Virus record (IMG/VR): IMGVR_UViG_3300046011_003387
Location: 1 to 43,979 of that record
Strand: one strand, 5' to 3'
Source: a virus
Length of the DNA stretch: 43,979 nt
Of this stretch, positions 24,904 through 35,300 are shown piece by piece. Both the position numbers and the translations under genes were made by a program. Each line of letters begins with the position of its first letter. Position 1 is the stretch's first letter. Under the pieces are notes generated by a model, which was not told where the DNA came from, did no database searches, and worked only from the letters and a program-made list of their open reading frames with translations.

Positions 24904-26529
24904 ATGGCAGCAGCAATAGAGGTAAAATTCTTTAATTCATACTTATTAAAAAGAATAAAGTCAATCCAACCCGTAAGCCCTATAACTATACCAGAGGCCG
25001 AAGGAGATACTTATAGCTTTTCAGAGGGAGATAGTGTGTTTTTATATACTCCAGACAGTGGAACATTGCCTACTGAAATAGGCGCTGGACAAGAATTAAC
25101 GTACACGCAGGATGGTATTGAATATAGTTTTATTATTATCGGATGGGAGGATATTGGAGGAGGTGTATTTAAGATATACTTAAATAAAGCAATAACTTCG
25201 GATAGTTTTGACAATACAACTATTCCTTTAATTGAATTAAATTTTGGAGAAATAATAGACTTTAATTATATACCAGGAGGTCAGGGATACACTAGTGATC
25301 CAGCTAAAGATTGGTATATAGAAGAATCTAGAATACGTGGGGGTTATAACAATACTTCAACAGATTATGGCGTTAGAGCCTATATAGTTGAAGAATCAAC
25401 AACAAGACAGAAGAGACTTAGCTCTCTAATATACTCTGGTATTTTCAACTCTAGAACAGGCGTTAACAATACAAACCAGTTTTCCGTAGCAGAAGATATT
25501 ACAAGAACATTGGACCCAGCACAAGGATCAATACAGAAGCTATATTCAGAGGATACAAACTTAATTATATTCCAAGAATTAAAAGTAAGCAGAGCTCTTA
25601 TAGATAAGAACGCCATTTATTCGGCTGAAGGAGAACCAATTACAACATCATCACTTGACGTTATAGGCCAGGTACAAGCTTACTCCGGTAACTACGGTAT
25701 TAGTACAAATCCTGAAAGCTTTGCGGTTTACGGGTATAGAAAGTACTTTGTTGACAAAAACAAAAACGTAGTGCTTAGACTTTCACAAGATGGTATTACT
25801 GAAATATCGGGTAATGGCATGGTTGATTACTTCAGGGATGTAATAGCTATAACAGAAGATACTGGTAAGATAGTTGGATCTTGGGACATGCATAATAAAT
25901 TATATACCGTATCTATTCAAACACCTGCAAACAGTATTAATCCACAATTCCATACTTTATCTTTCGATGAAGATTCATTAGGATGGACTAGTAGATTCTC
26001 TTTTAAACCAGACTTTGGTTTTAGTCTTAGAAGTGATTACTTCACCGCTTTTGAAGGTAATATATGGAAGCATTATTCAACAGGAGTGCCATATTGTAAT
26101 TTTTACGGGAATCAATATTTATCCAGTGTAACTGTGGTTATGAATCCAGACCCGTCATATTCTAAAACATTCCAGACTGTGAACTACGAGGGATCACCAG
26201 GGTGGGCTTTAACTGATATATTTACAGATTCAAGTATTGGTATTCCAATAACGTCAGCATCGTCTCCTACGAGCTTAGCGGGGTTAGAAAATCAATTGTT
26301 CTTGAATAACTTTAAAGCAAAAGAAAACAAATACTTTGGCAATATAGTTAACACAACATTGGCAGCTAGCGGAGAGGTTACTTACGGACAATCAATATCT
26401 GGTATATCTGGATTTTATATGATAGGAACATTTACATTCCCAGATCCATTTCCGTCGCGTATTGACTATAGTAGACCGGCAACATTATTTGCGGTCTCTT
26501 CAACATTTGCACAATCATTAAGTAATTAA
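24904..26529 (+). CDS. Second tail/nozzle-type structural protein
   Basis: The 541-residue product is rich in beta structure with repeated Tyr/Gly/Ser strands. Segments such as SFAVYGYRKYFVDKNKNVVL and DVIAITEDTGKIVGSWDMH resemble propeller blades of nozzle proteins. It directly follows the 1363-residue nozzle-like protein and may be the other half of a split nozzle, or a separate tail protein. The leader to the next gene is ten bases. The function is assigned by context and blade-like pattern. Confidence 0.55.
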   Translation: MAAAIEVKFFNSYLLKRIKSIQPVSPITIPEAEGDTYSFSEGDSVFLYTPDSGTLPTEIGAGQELTYTQDGIEYSFIIIGWEDIGGGVFKIYLNKAITSDSFDNTTIPLIELNFGEIIDFNYIPGGQGYTSDPAKDWYIEESRIRGGYNNTSTDYGVRAYIVEESTTRQKRLSSLIYSGIFNSRTGVNNTNQFSVAEDITRTLDPAQGSIQKLYSEDTNLIIFQELKVSRALIDKNAIYSAEGEPITTSSLDVIGQVQAYSGNYGISTNPESFAVYGYRKYFVDKNKNVVLRLSQDGITEISGNGMVDYFRDVIAITEDTGKIVGSWDMHNKLYTVSIQTPANSINPQFHTLSFDEDSLGWTSRFSFKPDFGFSLRSDYFTAFEGNIWKHYSTGVPYCNFYGNQYLSSVTVVMNPDPSYSKTFQTVNYEGSPGWALTDIFTDSSIGIPITSASSPTSLAGLENQLFLNNFKAKENKYFGNIVNTTLAASGEVTYGQSISGISGFYMIGTFTFPDPFPSRIDYSRPATLFAVSSTFAQSLSN

Positions 26530-26539
26530 ATTAAATAAA

Positions 26540-26947
26540 ATGGAATTAACAGTAAGAGCATTACAAGAATCAGATTGGGATACTTTACAATCATGGTGGA
26601 CTAAATGGAATTGGCCAACAGTTATAAAAGAAATGTTGCCATTAAATGGTTGTGGTGGATTAATAGTTTATAAAGGAAATATTCCTATTGTTGCTGGGTT
26701 TTTATATTTAACAAACTCTAATATAGCTTGGATGGAATGGATTATTTCAAATAAGGATTATAAAGAGAATGATAGAAAAGAAGCATTGGAAACTTTAATA
26801 TTAGAACTAGAAAATATTGCTTTAAGTGTTGGGAAAGATATAATATTTAGTGTAAGTAAAAGTAAAAGTTTAATAAACATCCATAAAGAATTAGGATATA
26901 CGATTGATGAAAGTCCATCGTATGAAATTTCAAAAAAATTGATATAA
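26540..26947 (+). CDS. GNAT-family acetyltransferase-like protein
   Basis: The 135-residue product fits the GNAT layout: LTVRALQESDWDTLQSWW at the N-terminus, a central strand pair with GGLIVYKGNIPIVAGFLYLT and IAWMEWIISNKDYK, a helix ALETLILELENIALSVG, and a C-terminal IHKELGYTIDE like the last GNAT strand-helix. The Arg/Gln-x-x-Gly-x-Gly/Ala acetyl-CoA loop is not clear, so activity is uncertain. It sits among virion genes, two bases before the internal virion protein gene, which suggests a virion-assembly or host-modifying role. The substrate cannot be told. Confidence 0.6.
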   Translation: MELTVRALQESDWDTLQSWWTKWNWPTVIKEMLPLNGCGGLIVYKGNIPIVAGFLYLTNSNIAWMEWIISNKDYKENDRKEALETLILELENIALSVGKDIIFSVSKSKSLINIHKELGYTIDESPSYEISKKLI

Positions 26948-26948
26948 T

Positions 26949-27695
26949 ATGGCAGCAATAACAGCAGCGGTTGGGGCAGGAGTCTCCTTAATAGGCGGAG
27001 CCGTAGGAGCTCACCAGGCAAGTCAAGCAGCAAAAGGAGCACGTAATGATGCAAAGCGTGCGAAAGCGGAGATGGATGCAATTAGAGCAAACAGACAACC
27101 AATAACAAATCCTTATGCCTCAACAATGGATATGAGTGCTCTAGCGAGTGATTTATCCGGAATGATAACAAATCCTTATGCAAATTTAGGTGTAGCAACG
27201 CAGGCGGCAGAAATGCAAGCCGAACAAGCAGATATGGCGTTGGCTAATACATTAGATACATTAAGAGCAACAGGGGCTGGTGCGGGTGGAGCGACCGCTT
27301 TAGCGCAGGCAGCATTACAAAGCAAAAAAGATATTTCTGCTAGTATAGAACAGCAAGAAGCAGCTAATGAAAAACTACGTGCTCAAGGAGAAATGGAACG
27401 TAATCAAATGAAAATGGCTGAACAACAAAGATTACAATCTATAAAAATAAGTGAAGCACAAAGAGTACAAGGGGCTGAGGCAGCCGGGCAACAATTTATG
27501 TTCGGAGCTAGAGAAGATAGAACTAATGCAGACTTAGGGCAGCAGGCTGGACAATATGCTCAGGCTCAACAAAATCAAGTATCTGCCAACGCAGCACAGG
27601 CGGCTGCATGGGGTGGAGCAATACAAGGAGTTGGATCAGCATTAGGCGGACTGGCCGGCGGATTAGGAGGAACACCAGCAGCAAAAACAGAATAA
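26949..27695 (+). CDS. Internal virion (ejection) protein, T7 gp14-like
   Basis: The 248-residue product begins with a Gly/Ala-rich hydrophobic segment (AAITAAVGAGVSLIGGAVG), followed by long Ala/Gln/Glu helical stretches (for example AAEMQAEQADMALANTLDTL) and a Gly-rich hydrophobic end (ALGGLAGGLGG). This is the pattern of T7 gp14-type ejection proteins that enter the cell envelope during DNA entry. It is the first of three genes ordered small, medium, giant, as in T7 gp14-gp15-gp16. The identity rests on layout and composition. Confidence 0.7.
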   Translation: MAAITAAVGAGVSLIGGAVGAHQASQAAKGARNDAKRAKAEMDAIRANRQPITNPYASTMDMSALASDLSGMITNPYANLGVATQAAEMQAEQADMALANTLDTLRATGAGAGGATALAQAALQSKKDISASIEQQEAANEKLRAQGEMERNQMKMAEQQRLQSIKISEAQRVQGAEAAGQQFMFGAREDRTNADLGQQAGQYAQAQQNQVSANAAQAAAWGGAIQGVGSALGGLAGGLGGTPAAKTE

Positions 27696-27709
27696 AAAAA
27701 ATATAATAT

Positions 27710-29305
27710 ATGAGTGCATACGATAATCCAGCAATAATAAAAGACGATACTGCAATGATTTGGGCTCAAGGCCTAGGCAGTGTTGGCCAAGCGTTTACAG
27801 AAAGTTTTAATATCGCAAGGAAGGAAAGAGAAGCCAAAGAGAAAGAAGCTAGAATAGAAGCAGAAAGGAAAGCTAAAGAAGATAAACAGGACGCTATAAA
27901 TAAACAAGTATTTAATAGTGAGCAAAACTATAGATACCAGACTAGAGTAGCCCAGATCAACGATGGTTTAGTTAAAGCCGGTGTTAGCCCAGATGGCACT
28001 GCCCTAGTTAATGACTATAGCATTAATACTAGTAAGGCGGAAGCTGAAGCAAACTTTAATACCGCATTTGAAGTATTAAGCAAAGAGCAACAAGATAAAA
28101 ATAGCTTATATGCATCTCAGCGAGCAAAAGGAGAGCAAAACTTAACTAGGGTTGCTGGAGGATTGTACTCACAAGCTCAAGCTATTAGAAATGGGGATAT
28201 TAATCAAACAAATATTGCTAATATAAAATTTAAAGGTAATAACATTTTAGATCAAACATTGAATAGAATTACTACTTATTCATTGGCATACCCGGACGAG
28301 GATAAAACTACAAAAACTTTAGATTACGATGCCAATGGGGATCCATCAGATATTACTTTACGTGTAGACACCAAAATAGGAGATCGTAATACTCTTATAA
28401 AAACGTTCAGAGAAACAAACCCTGGAGTAAGCCAGGAAGAAATAGAATCAAAAATTACCGAAGGTATTAATAAGGGCTTTATTACCGCGACAGGCGAAAC
28501 AGGGAGTGAACAATATACTCTTAACTTCAAAAAGAAAATTAACTCAGATTATGACGGAACGCTATATACCACAATACCTGAAATTAAGTTTGGGGATGTA
28601 CCTGTTACAGCTGGAGTATATAGTAAAGATAGCGATACGGAGGTGTCAACTATTTATATGCTTCCTACTGAATTTGCGGACGTAGCCGGTAACGCTAAGT
28701 TAGGTAGAGAACAAGGAACTGTTAAATACCAAAGAACGCCAGTCGATATAAACGCAATAAGATTCGCTGTGAGGCCATCGTTATTAGCAAAAGCAGAAGG
28801 TCTAATAGCGTCTTATTTTCAAGATCCAGATACTGCAGATGGTATACTACAAAAATTAGGTTTTGGGACTAATTATGCATCCAAGAATTTTGCTACAAAA
28901 GATCTTAAAGAACAAGCGGAGATGTTGGCTAAACAGATGGAAGAGAGCGAAATTAAAAATATAATTTCAAAATCTCAACTTAAACAAATTGATGGACAGT
29001 ATTATAAAATGGATGCTGAAAATATCAAAATATTTGATAACGCATCAAGTAGCTCTCGCTCTAGTTCAACAGGTGGACCAACAAAAACAGAGTTGAAAAA
29101 AGAGCAAGATTTAAAAGGCGTAATAAAGCAAGTATGGGATATGCAAAATACAAGCACTGCTGATCTAGATTATGATGGGCGCAAAGTATCACACAGTGGA
29201 GGAGAGTTTATTATACAGACTCCTGGTATAAATAAAGACATGCCTATTAAAACGAAAGAAGACGTTATTAAATATTTAAAAACAGGAGCATATACTCCAA
29301 AATAA
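27710..29305 (+). CDS. Internal virion (ejection) protein, T7 gp15-like position
   Basis: The 531-residue product has a helical, charged N-terminal part (EREAKEKEARIEAERKAKED), a long mixed middle without membrane segments, a Ser-rich linker (ASSSSRSSSTGGPTK) near 445-460 and a basic C-terminal ~70 residues. It lies between the gp14-like protein and the giant protein and is six bases before the latter. Its place and size fit the middle ejection protein that forms a tube with the others. No enzyme motif is seen. Confidence 0.6.
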   Translation: MSAYDNPAIIKDDTAMIWAQGLGSVGQAFTESFNIARKEREAKEKEARIEAERKAKEDKQDAINKQVFNSEQNYRYQTRVAQINDGLVKAGVSPDGTALVNDYSINTSKAEAEANFNTAFEVLSKEQQDKNSLYASQRAKGEQNLTRVAGGLYSQAQAIRNGDINQTNIANIKFKGNNILDQTLNRITTYSLAYPDEDKTTKTLDYDANGDPSDITLRVDTKIGDRNTLIKTFRETNPGVSQEEIESKITEGINKGFITATGETGSEQYTLNFKKKINSDYDGTLYTTIPEIKFGDVPVTAGVYSKDSDTEVSTIYMLPTEFADVAGNAKLGREQGTVKYQRTPVDINAIRFAVRPSLLAKAEGLIASYFQDPDTADGILQKLGFGTNYASKNFATKDLKEQAEMLAKQMEESEIKNIISKSQLKQIDGQYYKMDAENIKIFDNASSSSRSSSTGGPTKTELKKEQDLKGVIKQVWDMQNTSTADLDYDGRKVSHSGGEFIIQTPGINKDMPIKTKEDVIKYLKTGAYTPK

Positions 29306-29311
29306 TTATCT

Positions 29312-32300
29312 ATGCTAGAATACGAGCTTGACGGAAAAATATATACAGAACAGGATTTAATTAATGAGGCCGGAGGTAAAGATAAACTTTCGGCTTACAT
29401 TAAAAGTAAGGGTTTTAAAGTAGCTACTAAAAAGGCAAAACCATCAACTAAAACAACTTTAACAGATTCACAATTTGGATTTGATAAAGAGGGCAAATAT
29501 ACACAACAAAAAGAGCAATTTTCTGAACTAAATAAAACTAAAAAGAAAAAGCCAACAGCTATAACTCCAGGTGTAAATGATTTTGGAGCTAAAATTGAAA
29601 ATGAGTTAAAGCCATTTAACTTTAAGGAAACCGGTAAAACAAAAGAGTACAAAGCCATTGAAGCGGCAAAAGCGCAAGAGGCTGAGAAAGCTAAAAATGA
29701 AATAAAACCAAGGTTAAGACCATTAGAAATACAAAAAGAAAAAGCAAAAAAAGAAGAAAGCGGGTTTTTAAATTATCTAGGAGAAAGTTTTGACCAAGGT
29801 ATTAGCACATTAGTTCAGTCTTTTTATAAAATACCTGAGTTTACCTATGATGTTGCTGCTACTATAACAAATCCTATTGGGCGCGCAATTGGCAAGCTAG
29901 GCGGAGTTGAAGTTGAAGATGCTTCATCAGAGCGTATAATGAATACACTTGGAATTAAAAACGTTCCTGCTGAAATTTTGCAAAAGAGAATAAACGAATC
30001 AAATAAAATAATAAAAGACTATAGTGATAAAAACGGTGCAGACCCATTAACAGCAATAGAGAATGGCAATTATTTAGGAGCCGCTAAACTAGTAGCCGGA
30101 GGAACAGTCCAATCATCACCAATGATGGCCGCTGCGATATTAAGCGGTGGTAGTTCATCTGCTATGGCTGGAATTGCTACATCTTCCGCTATATCAAAAG
30201 CGGAACAGTTAAAAATTGAAAATCCAGAAATGGATGTACAAACTAGAACAACTAATGCCGCAGTTGCCGGCGTTCTTGAAGGCTATTTAGGCCAATTGTT
30301 TACAGGTGCTTCAGGAGCAGTTGTAAAGAAAATAATAATGGACAAAGGCGCTAAAGCAGGAGCAAAAATTATTTCTAATGGCATCGTAGGAACGGTAGAA
30401 AAAGCTATTGAGAAAAGCCCAATGATTGGTGTGCTTGGAGAAATAGCGGAAGAAAGTGCTGTTGAGTTGGGGAATCAATTAAATGACATTAATTCTGGTA
30501 TTAGAACCGAGTTAGATTACCGACAAATAACAAATGCCGGTATTATAGCTACTGGCATGGCTGGAACTAATACTGTGCCTATATATGCTGCTAAGGGTTA
30601 TATGAAGGCAACTGAGTATAACAAAGTAAAACAAGTTAACAAAGAAATAAACGGACTTACAACTCAATTATCCAATCCATATATAAGCGCCCCAGATAAA
30701 AAAATAATTGCAGCAAGAGTCAATAGGCTTATCGGTGAGAATAAAGCTATTGTAGGTACCAGTTTAGAGAAGGTAGAGGCTTTGCCAGAAAATGTAAAAA
30801 CAGAGCTTAATACATTAAATACTGGGCTAGATGATTTAAAAAGTAAATACTTGGAATTAGTTGATAATACTGACTTACCTGTTGATGTCAAAAAAGCAAT
30901 GGGCAGTGAATTAGCATTACAAGCAAAGGAAATACAAGATAGAAAAACCAGTATAATTGAAGGTAATTATATATATGAAGATTTTAAAAAATTACCAGAA
31001 GCAGAACAGAATAGAATAAAAGTTTTGGCTAATGAGACATTGGTAGCTGATTCTGAATTAACAGACAACCCTAAAACAAAGTTTAATGAGGATGAAATAA
31101 AAAGGGAGGCTATTAATATTTATAATGCGGAAATTAGAGCAGGTGATGTTGAAACGGATGTGCAGAGGACTAAAACCGCTGCTAAAGCTTTAGGATTATC
31201 CGAAGATCTTGACATGCCAGAACTAAACACCGCTAATGATGTAATAACCTATCTAAGTGAAAATACTAACCTAGATGAAAACACTATAGACGAATTAGCT
31301 GATTCTTACGGAGCATTTATACCATTATCAAATGGCAAAGAGGCTCTAATTATAAATAAAGAGGCGGCTAATATGGATCAAGTAGTTACTACAGGCCAGC
31401 ATGAGTTTCTACATAAACTTATATATAAAGCAGTAAAGGATAATCCAAATCTACAAAAGAAAATAGGGACGGATTTATATGAGCATTTGGAAAAGTACAT
31501 TGGCACCGAAGATTTTAATAACACAGAATTTAAAAGCAGATACGACACCTATAAAGCCGACTTTGAATCTACTAAAGCAACTTTAGAAAATAAAGTAAAA
31601 AAAGCAAAAGACTATTTTGAAAGAGGTCTTATAAAAGAAGAAAGATATAACCAAGCAATTACAGAGGCTGACCAAGCAGTTGCATCTGCAGAAGGTAAAT
31701 ACCTAGAAGAAACATTGCCTTTATTATCGGAATCATTAACAAAAGGAGACATTAAGTATAACGAAACATTTTTTACAAAAATTGGCGATATATTACGTAG
31801 AGTATTTCAGAAATACGGTTTAAGTAAAGTAAAATTTAATACCGGAAAAGATGTATTTAATTTTGTTAAAGATTATAATAAAAGCTTTGAGAAAGGGCAA
31901 TTTACAAAAGCGTTTAAAGCGTTGGCAAAAGAAGGCCAATATAAAGGTTCTATTGCTAAAGGTAACGCGCCAGTTAGAGCTAAAGCTAAAACCACTGTGA
32001 AGAAAAGCCAACCATTATCTCAAGTTGAAAGTTTAAAAAAACAGCTTAAAGATATACAAGATAATGAGTTTGATTATGATCCTGACGATTTTGATCAACA
32101 AGTTGCTAATCTACAGAATAAAATTAAAAAAGCAGTTGAAAAAGAAAAAACAGCTCCTCCTGTGGAAACCAAAAAGGAAGTTACAGAAGAAGAAGCTGAT
32201 AAGGAAATAATAAAAAATGAAAGATCTTCATTGTCTTCTGATAAAGTACAAAAAATATATGACGACAAAGGAGTAAATGGTGCGCAAGACATTATAGACC

Positions 32301-35300
32301 TATTTAGACCTATTACTAAGAAATTAGTAAACAGAAGAATGGATGCCCCAGGATTTGATAGAGAGTTATTAACCGATGAGATAGAAACCGGCACAGGCGG
32401 TATTTTAGATTTAATAACAAAATACAAGCCAGAAAGCGGTATACCTTTAGCTGCGTTTATTAACAAGTATTTGCCGGTTAGAGCTATTGCGGCATCTAGA
32501 AGAGTACTGGATAAAGACTTTAGTAAAGATGTCACTGAGGAGAAAGGTTTAATGGCTGAAGAAACTGTTTCTGAGATAAAAGAAAAACCAAAATATAAGA
32601 ATGCATTAGAATCGAATGTTTTTGACCCAGAAGCGCTAGAAACAGCCAAAAACAAGATCATAACAGTAGTAAGAACGTTAAAATCTAAAATAGATGAACC
32701 AATAAGTTTAAACCGCACTGTTACGCCTATAATAGCTGAAATTAGAGATGAGATTGGTAAGCAATTGGATATTGATCTTAAGACCGCAATGGGCGGTAAA
32801 AAAGATGATCAACTTAAGAAATGGTTGGTAAAGAATAAGCGCTATGTCTTAGAGAACATGACTACAACATGGTTAATGGGTAAGGATGGACAAGGAGGTA
32901 TCCCTCAAGCTATTCAAAAGCAGATTGATGGAAGATGGGTTAATTATCCTGATTGGGTTGGTAAAAAAATTGATAGGGAAACCACTTCAACTGATTTAGC
33001 AGGTAGGACGTCTGGAGCAGAGCTAGTTAGACGTTTACCTAGTGTGGCTAATAATGTTTCTGAAGCAGATTATCTTTCACAAATACTAGAGCCTAGCGGT
33101 AATCCTATTAGAGGTAGAAAAGAATCCTTAGCTAAAGCAATAGCGGAAGAAGCTGCTTTTGATATAATTAACAAAGATTTTGAAGACGGGGGCCCAATTT
33201 TTGAGGCATTTAAAGCAAATCAGGAAAGGCTTGGCGTTTACTTAAAGGATAATGTTACTAATGAATTCGCGAAGCAAGCCGAAAGAGGTAATGTTAAATT
33301 CTCTAAAAAATTAATTAAAGGATTCGAGATATCCCAGAATAAGTTAGGCAAAGATATATCTAATGCTGAAACAATTACAGACGAAATAAAAGTTATTAAT
33401 AATTGGATTGCTAGCGATGGCAGATCTATAAGAACTTTGGCATTTGAAATTGGTAAAGGGTTAAAACAATTTACCACAAATAGAGGTTTGTTTGAAAATA
33501 TAATTTTACCAATAATTAAAACGTATTCAAAATTTGAGGGTATCGTTGGGGAAAATTCATATAAATTAGGAAAAGCTGAAAAAGGAGAATCTATATACTT
33601 TGGCGAAACTAAAGTCCCTCTATGGGCAGATACCACCGTTATAAAGAAAAATTGGGAAGGATTTGTCAATAAAATTGACGAAGAAGCAGTAAAAGCAACA
33701 AATGAGCTAATTAATGTTGTCAAGTATTTTAAAGACAATAATCAAACGAAAGAAGATTTTGAATCATATTTAGCTTTGTTGAGATGGGATCAAAGAAGTT
33801 TAATTAGAAAAGTGTCAAAATCAGGCATTGGGGTATTAGAATTAAATAGGAGCCAAGAACCAAGGCTTGAGCACAATCCGCCGGTACAAAATATTGTGGA
33901 AAAAACTATAGATTTATTTGAAGGCAAAATAAGCGAAAAAGAATTCAGACAATTTATAGATAAAGCGAAAGTAAACTTAGTGCCTAAAGCACTTGAGGAT
34001 ATGCTCCCTAATTATATAGAGAGTGAAAATAGAATGTATGATACTCAGGCTGTTTTGTATCTTCAAGATTTAATAGACAAAGGATTTAAAATTACAGGCT
34101 TAGAAAAAGAGTACGGATCAAAAGCAAAGTTTAATTCATTAGTAAAATTAGCAAAATCAGGTGTAACTTCAAAAGCAAATATTCAAAATTCTAACAATAT
34201 AATCGCTATTAACTCATCATTACCAATTAAATATTCTAAATCACCAAAAGGAATTTCTGTTTTTGATTTCGATGACACTGTTGGTTTAACAAAAGGTAAT
34301 GTGCTGTACATGATGCCTGATGGTTCAACTGGCAAGTTAAACGCTGAAGAATTTGCTAAAGAAGGTTCCAATCTTTTATCAGAAGGAGCGGTATTTGATT
34401 TCTCTGAATTTAGCAAAGTAGTCGAGGGCAAACCGGGACCTATGGTTGAGAAAATGAAAAAGATGATTGGTAAATTTGGGCCAGACAATTTCTTTATTCT
34501 AACAGCTAGACCCGCTGATGCTGCTGTGCCTATCCACGAATTTCTATCATCGATAGGTATTAATATACCGTTAGAGAATATAACCGGATTAGGTAACAGT
34601 GCTGCGCAAGCAAAAGCCGACTGGATAGTAGGCAAAGCAGCTGAAGGATATAATGATTTTTACTTTGCAGATGACGCACCTCAAAATGTTAAAGCAGTTC
34701 AAGACGCTCTAGATGTTCTTGATGTTAAATCAAAAATACAACAAGCTAAACTTAAATTTAGTAAATCAATGTCTGCACGTTTCAATGAAATCATTGAGGA
34801 GAATAAAGGCGTTGAAAGCTATAAGGTATATTCTGATATTACCGCTAGAAGACGAGGTTTAAAGAAAAACAGGTTTGATCTTTATGTCCCGCCATCTGCA
34901 GCAGACTTTGAGCTATTACTTTATAACTTTATGGGAAAAGGAGCATTAGGTGAATCGCAGAAAGAATTTTTTGAAGATGCTTTGATAAAGCCATATATAA
35001 ACGGAGTGAACTTAATGGATGCTGTTAGACAATCTATAAAAAGAGAGTATAAGGCATTGTTAAAGTCATTCCCTGAGATTAAAAAAGAACTTGAAAAGTT
35101 AACACCAAATAAAGATTTTACTTATGATCAAGCGATGCGTGTTGCTATTTGGGATCAATTTAATGTTGAAATTCCAGGCTTGTCTCAAAGAGATAGAATT
35201 TACTTGTCAGATCTTATTAATAATGACCCAGATCTTGCTGCTTTTAAGGACGGCTTGATTGTAATGGGTAGACAAAAAGACGGGTGGTTGCCTCCAGGTA

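Noticed and set aside
32095-34635. Long - strand frames (32095-32718, 33238-33738, 34183-34635)
   Set aside because: They are opposite the giant protein, which has clear domain motifs in its own frame; the - frames read Ser/Leu/Ile-rich, as expected from reverse reading of AT-rich genes.
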